DNA from: Acanthococcus lagerstroemiae
Lineage: Eukaryota; Arthropoda; Insecta; Hemiptera; Eriococcidae
Reading direction: 5' to 3'
NCBI GenBank assembly: GCA_031841125.1
Contig: CM063106.1
Coordinates: 39,056,001 to 39,120,000, forward strand
Length of the DNA: 64,000 nt
Shown here: positions 23,452 to 35,012 of the stretch, piece after piece
How positions within the stretch are numbered: the stretch's first letter is position 1
Layout: every line of letters begins with the position of its first letter
Position numbers and translations under genes: made by a program
The notes under the pieces: model-generated
The model's database searches: none
Told to the model about the DNA's origin: nothing
The model's input: only the letters and a program-made list of their open reading frames with translations

Positions 23452-23519
23452 CATTTTAACATCACTAATAGTGGTTATACTTCTAATAAAGAGATTAATC
23501 GTAACGATTGCCGGTCCAT
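23452..23519 (-). CDS. GluCl: glutamate-gated chloride channel, exon 3 (68 bp)
   Basis: Part of the extracellular ligand-binding domain of a Cys-loop glutamate-gated chloride channel, an inhibitory receptor of invertebrate nerve and muscle. Joined to exon 2 it reads D (split codon), GPAIVTINLFIRSITT and ISDVKM. This matches the GluCl block usually written DGPAIVRVNLFVRSI, then TISDIKM, which forms an early beta strand. The minus strand shows TTCTTATAAAATAG before the exon and GTAAGAATAC after it, so both splice sites are canonical; the next exon would start in phase 0. In insects this exon is 68 bp and comes in mutually exclusive versions; this one is of the TISDIKM type, not the SKIDDVTM type. 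The Thr after AIV, where Arg is usual, and Ile for Val in NLFVRS are unusual. Confidence 0.95.
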
Positions 23520-24117
23520 CTATTTTATAAGAAATATAATAGGTATAGATAATTCAGTATATAACATAAAAAAAATATAAATTAGATACATCAATATTAT
23601 TACAAAGACCACGTAATCAAGAATTATTAGTCGGTCGCCCGATACGATAGACGATATATGAAATTAATTTATAGATTCGAGTTCGTTTTTACGCGCACAC
23701 CAAGTAACGAGATACACTTTTCCTTACAATGAAGAAGGCAGGAGACGATGTGGCCGCTACGATAACAACGACGGATTTTGAGTAAAAATCATCGCTGATA
23801 AAATATTTCGAGTGTTTCCAACTTTAATACGATTTGCACGAGACGTTTTTCGGCAATTTTCGAAAATTATGTTTTTCTCTACGCGCGCACCACATTTTAT
23901 GGTTATTGTAAAGAATCGTTCGCAGACATCGTGTAGGCTGCAGTGTATTCGTCGCCTCGAACATTTTTTTCTTTTCTCTACAGTCGTTCAATCAACCCAG
24001 ATATATTTTTTTAATGGGTTTATCGTTTTACGAGTGAGGATGTGAAGTAGAATGAATAATAAGAAATAGATGCACCACATACGTGAAACTGCCTATACCT
24101 AATTCCTTCAATTACTG

Positions 24118-24960
24118 GTACAGGGTGTTCCGGGAAATGTGTCAAGACTTTAAGGGGTTATGGCGGCATTAAACTAAGAAGTGCAATATAGATTGCATAC
24201 GCATATCGTTGAAGAAGCTCAAGATAGGCAAGATACGGCAAGAAAATTTTTCACGTCATGAGATTACTTTTAGACACCCATTATCTTGAGTTTTAACATA
24301 GATGTACTCATAGTTTTCGGACCATTTCAACGAACAAAAAGTAGCTGATCATATATCAAAATTTCAGTGTTTTACAGTTTTCAACTTATGGTCAGGTTAA
24401 TATCAGAAATAAGTTCAGAGAGACCGCCGAAATCGTTGATCTTTATAATTTATTTCTCATTTATGTTATTAGTATCCCCAGATTAAACTGTTGCTTGAAA
24501 AAACTACATTCAACAACCATATTGCTTTACTGTAACACGGGGTGACAGTGACTTTGCTCACTTTTTCCTGTATTTTCACGTTTGACGGGCTCTACATACA
24601 GTACAAACTGGGTTACAGAATTGAGATGATATTTTTCATAATTTTGACCGGCCACTGTGGAATACATTTCCCAAAAGACTGTGACAACCCCGCTACATAA
24701 ATTTCTCCACAGAATTATGCAATAAGTGTGCTAAGTTGTACCGCGATGAGGTGGCAGTGCACATGTTCATGAATGAAAAATATAGTACTGTTTAAAAGTT
24801 CAAAATGATCCCAAATCGATATACTACAAGCATTTACACTAGGGTGTTCCTTAGTTATACTTGGTGGAAAATTTTTTCCCGATTTTTTTTGCTCCTAACC
24901 CCCAAAGTTATTACCTCTGGTGAGAAAATTATCCTTGAAATTTTCAGCCCCCTCCATGGA
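24118..24960. repeat. likely interspersed repeat starting ACAGGGTGTTCCGGGAAATG
   Basis: The start has the same ACAGGGTGT form as family A but differs afterwards. A reversed, related end (GTTTTTCCCAGAACACCTT) lies near 28262-28280, too diverged to call a pair. The stretch has no coding frame. Its right limit, where the inverted repeat at 24968 begins, is a guess. Confidence 0.35.
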
Positions 24961-24967
24961 GAAACAT

Positions 24968-25197
24968 CGGCACCGGCGAGCCCCACAATTTTACAAAATA
25001 TGAGAAAATCGAAGTATCGATCAAAATTTTCTAATTTTGAAATTTTCAACTTCAATACCTCAATTTGGTCTCTATTTGGGTAGGATCGACTCATATACTA
25101 ATGTTAGCCCCCTCCCCCACCCATGACGAACATGTGCCTTTCCAGAATCCTGAAATTCGTGATTTATCATTAAAAATCATATCGAGCAAAATTTGAA
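24968..25197. repeat. left inverted repeat of candidate transposon
   Basis: About 230 bp that match the reverse complement of 27404-27636. Shared blocks include CCGG(C/T)GAGCCCCA, ATTTTAC, ATATGAGAAAATC, GAACATGTGCC, CAGAAT, CTGAAATTC-like words and TTAAAAATCATAT(C/T)GAGCAAAA. The pair encloses the broken gene at 25202-27324. The similarity does not clearly extend further out, so the true termini are not defined. Confidence 0.8.
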
Positions 25198-25713
25198 AAA
25201 TTACGCCGATTCATATCGTGAAAACTGAACATCGCCATTTCAAAAGGTTTAAAAAGTAGGTATGGGCCAGAAATAAACAAATCAAAGTATCAATCTGGAG
25301 TGATTGAAAGTGATGTCAACTCAATTTCTGTCAATGATAAGGTAGCAATAATTGAATACCACTATCGGAATTTTCCTCCGAATATTTTTCATGATATACT
25401 TCAAAAGTTATCAAAGAATCTTCCTAAAGATTTTTTTTTTTTGTGGCTCACTGAACTAACGAAAGAGGAATTTGTTGATGTATACAATTTCGCAAGTGAG
25501 GAAATGTCTAGAAAAGTCAAGTTATAAAAAATAAAAAGGTATGTAAAAATAAACTTCGAAAAAGTCATCCCCGAGATGATTACAGAAAATTCTTTGAACT
25601 GTGCTTAATTTTTCCTGGAGAATTCCCTGAAAATTTTGGTGTCAATGTTCGTTATCCTGGCGCTATGCATCATGCTCGGTGGATGAGCGAAGTAATTTAC
25701 TCCTTGAAAATAT

Positions 25714-26446
25714 ATGTGACCTGGAATCATGAAATGTGCCTCTGGTGTGAAAAATCATTTTTCACTTTCTTGACAATTCTTAAAAATCACGCTCCTTCGA
25801 ATGAAACAGATCACAGCTTCTATCTTTATTAGTTTTTCTACAAACTGCATTTAAAAGTTACGTCAAAATTTTAAAACATCCGTTTATATGGCATCGTGTG
25901 AAATAGGCCTATGACAACAAGAATTCGAAATGTGGTTGTCAAAGCAACGCGTAAACACACCACCACAGATGTACACGCTATGTATATCTGTGCGCAGGGA
26001 CGTATCAAAGAGTTTTTTCTGTTGGGGGGGGGGGGTAAAAATTGTGAAAGTCTTAACTGACTCAACTCAGAATTCCCAAGTATCAAAGCAAAAAAAAAAA
26101 ACCTTTTGACCTGTTGGATTTTTTCAACTGACTTAACTCAAAATTCCCACGTATCAAAGCAAAAGAAGAAAAACCTTTTGCCTTGTTGGGTTTTCCCAGC
26201 TTCTCAACTCAATTCCCAGGCATCAACAAAAAATTTAACTTGTTGGATCTTTGCAACTTGTCTGACTGAAATGATAAATTTTCCCAACTGCTGAGTGAAA
26301 AGTTCCTACAAAGGGAGGGAGGGGACTTTCCCTCTATCTGTACGTCCCTATCTGTGCGCACCACTACCACCATCCCATCTTTACACTCGTTTATCTTAAA
26401 AACCTGCTTTCGCACGAGAGGCACATTTCATGACTCCAGGTCACGT
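25714..26446. mobile_element. MITE family C, copy 1, interrupted
   Basis: Ends GTGACCTGGAATCATGAAAT and, inverted at the right, GTGACCTGGAGTCATGAAAT, continuing through GTGCCTCT for about 30 bp. It sits inside the codons of the transposon-associated gene, between SLKI and SEFKL, at an ATATATA-like site. Without the nested insertion and its duplication it is about 369 bp, matching the 362-bp copy at 36113-36474, which lies in the opposite orientation. No coding frame. The class is undetermined; an AT-rich TA or TATA target is likely. Confidence 0.9.
25995..26350. mobile_element. hAT-type MITE family B, copy 2 (356 bp)
   Basis: Ends CAGGGACGTA and TACGTCCCTA, flanked by exact copies of TCTGTGCG at 25987-25994 and 26351-26358. 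The flanks join to restore MITE family C, whose other copy has an uninterrupted CATCTGTGCGCACC-type sequence here. Relative to copy 1 it is 71 bp longer because of an extra unit of about 70 bp (CTCAACTCAnAATTCCCA, then TATCAAAGCAAAA, then CCTTTTG, then TTGTTGG). A run of 12 G lies near the left end. Confidence 0.93.
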
Positions 26447-27403
26447 ATATACTTTGAAGTGAATTTAAACTGTCAAATGCGGAGGAAAATAGTTTGAAAG
26501 ATGTTTGTTGTTTTGTTGTGAAACTCTATATTAAAGCATGTTTCACTGCTCCAACAGCTGCTATGAAAGCATCGAATTTTGATTTTGAGTTCCTGAAAGA
26601 ATTGATTTTGGACATAGGTTTTAACACTAAAATTTCCGAAATGGCGTTGAAAAAGTTTGTAGCTCATTTGTAGTACTTGAGGCCCGAATCTATCGCATTT
26701 GCATTTTTTAATTATGAAGTACCGCATGAAATCAGAGATAAATTGTGTGAACGATACAAACAATTTGAAAATGATAAAAGTGAAAGTGATAAGGGAAGTA
26801 TCAAATTTGATAGCGATGATAGCAGAAATGATGAAGCTGTAAATGATGGAGAAGAAAGTAACGACGATGTAGACAGCAACGAAAATGCAGATAGTGATAA
26901 ACATGATCTTGATGAAAGCATAAACAATTACATACATAACAAAACTGAAGAAGAATTTGATGTTACAACCAAAAAACATAATTTAAACCTTGTACTAGTA
27001 GAAAAGGTTTGTGAGAATGGATTGGAACAATTTGTTGGACCAACAACAAAAAGAGTTTTTAAACGATTTGAATTGAGTATAGCTTTTTTAGAAAAAAATA
27101 CAATTAATTGGGAAACAGATGAAGATTATAAACAAAATCGTGATACGATATCAAAAATAAGAAGTGTATATCATGCAGCCGAACGAGACGTGCGTTTGAT
27201 GACGGAATTCAATGAAATATTGATCCAAAACGAGGATCAGAAACAATTTTTATTGAAAATTGTCGCGGAATATCGGATAAAAAATTTCGGGACACTAAGT
27301 AAGAAACCTGAGGTAAAAAAGTAGAGTAAATTATGTTTTGTTTTAAAGTAATCATTTTGAAGTACAAATAATTAAATAAACCTTTTTTTTTCATGTTTTT
27401 ATA

Positions 27404-27636
27404 TTCTCAATTTTGCTCAATATGATTTTTAATGACAAATGATGAATTTCGGGTATTCTGAAGGGGTGGGGGGCACATGTTCACCATAGATAGGGGGGGC
27501 TACAACTGATATGGGAGTTAATTCTATCTTAGTAGGAACCCAACTGGGATATTAAACTTGAAAATTATCAATTTCGGAAAATTTGTCTAGTTTGATTTTC
27601 TCATATATCGTAAAATTTGGGGCTCACCGGCAGCAC
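27404..27636. repeat. right inverted repeat of candidate transposon
   Basis: Counterpart of 24968-25197 in reverse orientation, beginning just after the stop and A/T-rich 3' end of the broken gene (AATTAAATAAACC at 27369-27381 may be its polyadenylation region). The outer flank continues with a G run at 27704-27714. No target duplication could be fixed. Confidence 0.8.
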
Positions 27637-28636
27637 TAATTGTTTAGAGAATCTTTTTAATCCACTAAATGTTCCTATACTTTGCATAATATTTTACTTA
27701 CTTGGGGGGGGGGGACTTTCTTATTGAATGAGTTCTTATGACACGTTCCTTTTCAGGTGGTATCGTTTTGTAGGAAATTTCAAAGAGCGAATTTTCACTC
27801 GTGAAGTATTGCTACATCTCTCACACTTTCCGAGTTATTTGGAAAAAATTAAGGAAGGGGAAACATTTACCCCGTGGTGGAAAACGCGCACCAGTTAGAG
27901 GGAAGATGTAGATCGTTTCGTGGGCCAGTTAGCACAGTAAACTACAAAGAAACCTTTAATGACAAGTACCTCCTGTTTATGCTCGATTTGATGCAAATTT
28001 GACAGATTAGAGTAAAATAAATACAAAACATAAATTCAGAAATTTCAAATATCCCACACTACATACCCTGATGTAATTTTGTTACTTTTGTAAACTCACA
28101 AGCACGAACAATAACTCTTTTTCCAATTACGATAAACGAAAACATCACGACTTCACATGTGACGTATTCCGGGGAAGGGGCACGGGGACAAATATAAGTT
28201 AGGAATTTCGAGGGATGGAAAGCGAATGCGGTAGGAAATCAGCCAAATGTAAAATTTACATCCCGTTTTTCCCAGAACACCTTGAAATGAGAAACCAAAA
28301 AGCTCTAATTTGAACAAGACTTAGGTAAAAGTGTATCATACTTGGAAGAGCTATTCTGACACCCCCCCCCCCCATTTAAATCGTTTTAGAGAATAAGATG
28401 AAAGTAAATGTAAGTATATTTAAAGAACATCCTGACGATAAACACTTTTGTTTGAAAACTTCTTTTCATGTATGACATACGTCTTATATTGCGGGAGGTT
28501 TGAAACCCTGTAACAAAATTATAACCGGTGTTGAGCATTAAAAATTTTTTCTTTAGCATAAATTATTTGAGACACCACCCTGATAATTTTTAGGAATGTC
28601 CTACTTGTTTTCTTATTTTTCTTCAAATTTCCTTAT

Positions 28637-28936
28637 TTGCCAACACTAAAACGGCTGTATAGAATGGTTTTCAAAAACCATGAGCTCAGGCCTTTTCTGA
28701 TCGAAGAGGTTGAGGGCACAGAGCGTCATTTCTGGGGGAATTTTCGTGGAATAACCTCTTTATACATTGGTAAGAGAAAGACCTATGTGGTGCAACTGTA
28801 TCCCAGAACAAAAAAGGAATACTTGAGGGTAAATTACCATAAACTCTTCCTTCATGATCACAGTCGACTTGAGCTTCTCTATTACAAAATCATAGAACTC
28901 CTATCGGAACATTTCATGAAACCTCGCAAAATGTGA
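28637..28936 (+). CDS. unrecognised 99-codon frame
   Basis: The product is basic with an ordinary composition (LKRLYRMVFKNHELRPFLIE, YVVQLYPRTKKEYLRV, LELLYYKIIELLSEHFMKP). It does not resemble the RT, endonuclease or transposase motifs seen elsewhere in the window. There is no splice evidence. It could be a relic of a transposon gene or a chance frame. Confidence 0.2.
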   Translation: MPTLKRLYRMVFKNHELRPFLIEEVEGTERHFWGNFRGITSLYIGKRKTYVVQLYPRTKKEYLRVNYHKLFLHDHSRLELLYYKIIELLSEHFMKPRKM

Positions 28937-28939
28937 AAC

Positions 28940-31900
28940 AACTGTAAAATTGTATGACTCTTTGCAAAATTTGAAAATCTTTGTCAAGTTCGCTAAAACT
29001 TACAATAATTTTTAGAACATTTCGTGAATTCTTCATTGAAATTTATATAAAATCGACAATTTATCGATATCAGGCATCGACATTTGTCACTATTCGAGTA
29101 TTCAGAATATACCAAAATCAAACAGTGGATAGTTCACGTCAAGTGTCAAAGGAATTTGCACTTGTGATATGAGTATGGGCTCTCATTCCTTTAGTTATAG
29201 AGCTCGGAGTTCTCAAATCGCAGCGTTACTAGTCCCTTCAAATTTTCTTTAAACTAAATTAAAGACTTTTTTCCATTTTGTTTTTGAATCGTACCTTTTG
29301 ACGAATCTCGTCTTTTGATGATAATATTCACAATTTTATTCTCTCTTACAAAGCCACTTTTTTAAAACTTGAGTAGTATTCTCAAAAGTTCCCGGATTTC
29401 AATTTTTTAATAAATTTATACATGTAACTAAATTATTGTTTACAACTGTGAAATTAATATAATCTCATTTGGGACTCTGAAAATCATCCATTTTGTATCA
29501 CGTAAAAAAACGACAGAAATTTCCCAGAATAAGAGATTCACTGCATTTTTTTTTTTTTTTTTTTTTTGCCTATAAACTAAGAACATTTTCGTAAATCGCC
29601 AATCAGCCAGAATGCTAAGATGCCTTGTTTCTGAGTTATAATATTTCAAATTAAACGTTCACATTTTTCAATTTTAATTTATTATTTATAACTGCGTACA
29701 AGAAATGATTATTGAAGATATTTTGTTCAGACAGGGAGTATAACGAGGAGGAATCCTAATTTTTACGAATTTACCATCAAAAGTTTTTCAAATTATCAAA
29801 AAATAATAATAAATAAATAAACCCAACAGGGTCTTAATTTGTTTCGAAAAGAAGAAGTCAGGAAAAGGGCAAATCATTTTATATTCGTATGTAGCTATTC
29901 AATGTCTATTTCAGTACATAAGCAGGTAGATAATTGTGTACAATTCATCTCATTTGTTATACTCGTAATAATTTAGCACAGGTATGCCGAACTGAATAAT
30001 TACAGGATCCCTTTCCGAACTCACTAAATCCCAAATTACAAAGTTTTAGTTGAAGATATTATACTTCTGGCGCAGTATAATTGGCCCTAGATACGTCTTC
30101 AGTATTTTACTCTATTTCTTTTTTTTTCTTTTTTCTTTTTTTTTTTTCACGTCAGAAGTATAAGGTTCTAAAAATACATTCGAGCGCACCAAAACTGAGC
30201 GTTTTTTGTTTCTCCTGAAAAATTTGATTTCTGGATACAATGTCTGCACGAAAGAAACCATTCATTGCCTTTCAATTCAAAAATATGTAGCATTTACGTC
30301 CAACTGTCCATGAATTCCAGTCAAAGAACCAACGCGAACATGGTACTAACTCGACGTTGGTTCAGAGAATTGCTCAATAACCTGAAAGTACTTTTAGAAA
30401 CGCTTTCGATAACTACTCGATAGCCTAGCCGGAATATACGCATTTATTAAACGTATAACAAAATATAGAACCTTCGTATATTCCCACCTACCCCAATTCA
30501 GCATCGGAAACCATTCGGCAGCATACACGTGAAAAAAATCAATTTCCACCAACAATGGTATCCTTTAAGAGGCTTACATTTTTTACATACGAGTATTCAA
30601 CATCGCCGAATAGTAATAACCATTTCCCCGGTAGGATTTTTAAGCTCGATTTTGAAAGATTTTGATAAATAAAAAATATAAAAAAAAAAGTAACGCTGGG
30701 TTTGAAAATTTGGAGACATCGCTTAAGGCAGCACACAGATGATGAAAATAGTGAGAAAGGGGAAGAAATGAAAAACCACCCATTTAAAGAAATCTATATC
30801 ACGAGTACTTCCGAGGCCATTAAAATAAATCATTGCTAGCAGCAGGATATTACCATTTTTTTTTTTTCTTTCTTTACGTTATTCATTCAAGGGCCCATTC
30901 TCGAATATCGCGTACTATGGGCGTTATTCTCAACCAGATTTTCAGTCCTGGTTAATCGAGTGGCCTAACTCAAGTGATGCTGCAGGACGCCGAGCGACTT
31001 GAAAATTAACGCGGTAAATGCAACGTCGTTTTGTTCGCCAAGTGAACGCAAACATTAACAGAGCAAAAATGATCCTGGCAAAATAAGTTAGAAATTAGAA
31101 GTTGCTAATTTATTCCCAAACATAAACCCATTTCCGATAACAGACCATCATCATTAGTTACGCTGAGTGTAATCGATACGACTTACCAAAATATCAGCAT
31201 CTATTATTTTATAAACAAAACCGTTTCCTGAATTTCACCAAAATATTCAACGGAAGCGAGTGGTGAGAATCTGACATAAGTAAGGTACTAATGCCCATAT
31301 CGTATCACCTTCTCTCAGTATCAGCAAAGCTGCAAGTCATCAGATTTTCTTGGAGATAAAATTGGAACCTGCAGGTAAACTAGTTTCCGATTTTACTACC
31401 AGTTAAAGCGAATAATTCACAGGTTTGATGATAACTCAGGTGAGAGGGGTGTAAAATTTGGGCATTATTATCGTGAATCGATTACGCTGTACTAATACCA
31501 TTCAATGGTTTTTTATGAGTTCAAAATGAGTGTCATTGCAATTATCATTAGAGCGAATACATATATAAGGCTGTATTGGTGTTGAATTTACTCTAAATCT
31601 GAATCACCAATAGGTCAACCATCAACCACAGATTCAATCAATGATCGTTTTTCTCATGATTCGACATAACATACATTCGCTGATTGGGTTAATGATATAA
31701 TGTGATCCTCGATGACAACGAACGCCTAATTTGAGTCTAAATTATTTCAAAAATATCGCGTTCAATATGCTCTCAGCAGGTTAGTGTGAATGTAGCTTTC
31801 GATAGTTTTGGATGGCGAAGAACTTAAACATTTTCGGGTAAAAAGTCCATATAGGCTGCACTATTGGATTGTCATAGGGACCTGGAGGTAGGATACCCTT

Positions 31901-32710
31901 AATACCACATAGAACGTAAAGCTTTATATGTCGAGATAGGATGGTAGTGCATTGATAACTTCCCAACCTCGTCAGTCACTTCAAACTGGTTTCAAACGTT
32001 ATACGCCCCTCGGACAAAATCTCATCATAAAAGCCTTTCCGTGCAGCTCCGTAGAGAGAAAAAGAGAGCCTGGGGGAATTTCCACGGCCCCCCTCCTTCC
32101 AGTTCATTTTTTCTGTTGTCAGACGGGAAAAAATTATAAGCTACGGGATAAGAGGTTTCTTTCATGGTGCAAGGAGTGATTACTGATTTGATGTACAGTA
32201 TGATGTAGCCGTAAGCATTGAAATTCAGGTCTTTTAAAAATATCGGGCTTTCCTGAAAGTCCGGGCCCGGGGTATTTTTCCCTTCCCCCTGTTTCCGTGC
32301 CTTATATGAAGTTCATAGAAAGGCAATCACAACCTGGAACAGTCGAAAAAATTAGACTGAAGTGCCGATTATTGCTTACTTTTCTTTCCAAGTGCACTAG
32401 CGGTGCACTGAGTGCACAAACATTTTTATTTCTCCATAAGTAGGTAACGTAAACCCTCTGCTACAACACTGCTTATTTCATTTTTCAATTAGACAATATT
32501 TTTTGGCCCTACAGGGGTCTATAAATATTCTCCAACAAGCCACTTTCACACCCTCAGTACTGATAGTGGATGTGTTGAATTTCAAAAATCTGACCCTACA
32601 TCTTTTAAGTCTACATTATACATATGTCGACCTCAAATCTTCTTGGATTTATAGCGCCCAAGAGAATTAAATTTGTGCTCATTTATAGTATTTTAAACTT
32701 TAAATTGCAA
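28940..32710. other. intron interior, no gene recognised
   Basis: AT-rich. It holds a T run of 23 at 29546-29568, a T/C tract at 30115-30150 and a 9-bp stem (GAACCAACG / CGTTGGTTC) at 30326-30363. There is a G/C-rich patch at 32260-32290 (TCCGGGCCCGGGG). Frames are short and unremarkable. Confidence 0.5.
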
Positions 32711-32713
32711 TCT

Positions 32714-33121
32714 CAGGGTGACCACTCGAAATATCTGAAAAAAAAATGTAAGAATGACCTTATTAAATTTGAAAAATGACCAAAATTGGAGGCCATCAGC
32801 GATTTTTCCTTATTTTTTATGGGTCTCCTTTTACACCCTACTCAGCATCATATATTTTCAACCACCAACTGACTAGCTAAAGTTGCGTTGGAATTTTCTG
32901 CTGCGAACTGCCGAAAAATTGAATTTCACTTTTATTTACACAGCACAGCGGAAGCACAAAACAGAGGAAATCAATAATTTTCTTAATAAACAGCAGAATT
33001 TTCCAGAATTTGAAGCAGAAACTTCCCGAAAAATGACTTAAATGATAATTCTAGGAGAAAAATGACCAAAACTGACCTTAGATGACTTAAAATGAAAATT
33101 AATGACCAAGAGGTCACACTG
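32714..33121. mobile_element. hAT-like MITE, about 408 bp
   Basis: The left end CAGGGTGACCACTCG and the complement of the right end CAGTGTGACCTCTTGGTC are inverted. AATGACC recurs near both ends, in the forms AGAATGACC, AAAATGACC and AATTAATGACC. The flanks TGCAATCT (32706-32713) and TGCAATAT (33120-33127, overlapping the last two element bases) suggest an 8-bp duplication but are not exact. No coding frame. Confidence 0.6.
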
Positions 33122-33458
33122 CAATATCAAATTCATTGTAAATTTTATTTGACTAAGCAATGTGCGTTAATTGTTGGTAATCATAACGGCTAAACATTTC
33201 GCCATATTTCGAACTTTGAGGTTGACAAGTTTATCCCGCTTGTCTCAAATTAGTCGATGTCTACAACATACACGTATGCCAAATACGTGTAATTCGGATC
33301 TTTTTCAAATTTATAGCTCCCGAGATAATTAAATTAAAGTAAATTATCGAAAGCGGATCAAAATTTTCGTGATTCAATTTCGGTACTGACCTGTTAGAAG
33401 TCACTGTCAATCTATTTGAAAACTTCGAAAGCAATGTTCTCGCAGATGAAGTAACAGT

Positions 33459-33490
33459 TTTTCAAAAAAAAAAAAAAAAAAAAAAAAAAA
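33459..33490. repeat. A run of about 28
   Basis: A long uninterrupted A tract followed by GCAGGGATTGG. It may mark the 3' end of a retrotransposed sequence on the plus strand, but no such sequence was recognised to its left. Confidence 0.6.
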
Positions 33491-35012
33491 GCAGGGATTG
33501 GTTTTGGTTTTTACCTCAACACATCCACGAACGAAACCGGAAATTTCTTTTCAAATTTATGTGTTACGACTAATTCAATATTGGACAAATTATAAAAACA
33601 TCGAGAATACAAGAAATCGCGTTATCGGAGTGCAAATCATTCCAAATGCATGGTCAATGGTCCTAGTTCACTAGGTAAGCCACAACTTGAAATAATTTGA
33701 GTCTGCGTGACGTCACGTAGGTTGCAATTGCACGCAACCGGAAACACTGATTTACTTTTGGTACAGTGAGCTGCTTTCGGTAGTTCGATTTAAAAGTTGC
33801 GTTCACACTAAACTGACAAGGAGCACATTATTTAATGTGGTTCTCGCTTTCTCGAAAAAAACAAACAAACAAACAAACGTAAATACACAAAGGGGGTATC
33901 ATCATTCTGGGTCATCAGATATATACTAATCCGACCATCCAATACCAGTAAATGTACATTGAGAAATCAGTGACAATACGTCGCTGATTGAATCTGTGGT
34001 TGACTGGTACATCGAACTGATTACCAGCGATTTCCGACCAGAATTTATTTGCTCTAAAACTTGGGAATCCATGACTTTTGGATTATTGAAACTGATACTA
34101 AGCACTGATAATGTTACCGACCCATGATCATCACTATTCTATAGCATAATAACACTAATCTTGAACAGTTGGAAACATTTTTGTTTTTCAGTCCCTCTAC
34201 TTCGGAAACGCCTGAAGTAATTACAGTCAAAAATGGCATGTAAGTCTGAAGGACTTCTTTACCCCACGCACTGAGTGCAGTGAGGTTTGGTTGCTAACAA
34301 TCATACTCTAATAAGCTTTTTGACGCCACATCTTGGAACTCTTAGCTCTGCAACCAAGGTGAAGAAGACCAATATTCATTAGGATGTAACGAAAGAATAG
34401 TCATAAGCATATTCCTTTCTTAAGCTCATGATCAAAAGCACGCGTGATCTTACTTTATGGTGTGAAATAGTCCAGCGATCAACTCATGACTACCAACTAT
34501 TCGAACCTAATTTTCTGAATTCAAATTTATTGTCGGTGGTTTCTTAGAGGGCTTAAAATCGAGTGTATTGATGATCTTGAGTCCACGCGAATAAAGTGAT
34601 ACGCAATAATTCAAAATTTAAGGCTAGTTGACTCTTCAAATTTTGTGAGCACTAACAGCTCAAACGTTTACGGTAGAATACAGTAACCGATTCAAACATT
34701 AGAATTTTTGAAATAAGTATCTTGTCATCCCAATCTAACATAATCACTAGAAATCCGTACTTTGTACCCTCAGTTACACTATCTACTGTCATGGCCGCAG
34801 CAGCGGGGAGGGGGAGTCAAAATCCCCAAGATTATTTGAGAAATCGGCTTCTGAAATTCGGCAAGAGAGTGAACAAAGTCAAGAAAGGGGAAAAAATAAA
34901 ACTTCCTTTCATTTTTCAGGTTCTTAACAGGCACCTGGAGTCGTCCTCAAAATGTGAGCCAATAGCCAGTCGGCAAAACTTTGGAAGTTAAAACTTTTTT
35001 TTAGGTTCTTAC

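Larger units (their letters stand above)
25202..27324 (+). pseudogene. broken gene of an uncharacterised transposon-associated family
   Basis: Three blocks are in the expected order. Block 1, up to 25527, has YHYRNFPPNIFHDILQKL. Block 2, 25557-25713, in another frame, has HPRDDYRKFFELC and YPGAMHHARWMSEVIYSLKI. A MITE follows, then block 3, 26458-27324, has SEFKLSNAEENSL, CFVVKLYIKACFTAPTAA and ALKKFVAHL. TAG at 26671-26673 interrupts HLxYL, probably a former Trp. It then has YLRPESIAFAFFNYEVP, an acidic Asp/Ser/Asn-rich linker, and near the end AAERDVRLMTEFNEILIQ and NEDQKQFLLKIV. I recall closely similar proteins (PGAMHxARWM, then HLWYLS, then the AERGVxLxxxF and EEQKQFLL motifs) as abundant uncharacterised proteins in aphids, Hydra and crustaceans; this is from memory. 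The flanking inverted repeats suggest it belongs to a DNA transposon. Function unknown; clearly dead here. Confidence 0.75.

Noticed and set aside
24805..25083. 92-codon frame
   Set aside because: It runs through the left inverted repeat; the right copy has no equivalent frame.
26473..26979. 168-codon minus-strand frame
   Set aside because: It is the antisense of the acidic linker and upstream part of the transposon-associated gene; the Ile/Phe/Val-rich product mirrors Asp/Asn/Lys codons on the real strand.
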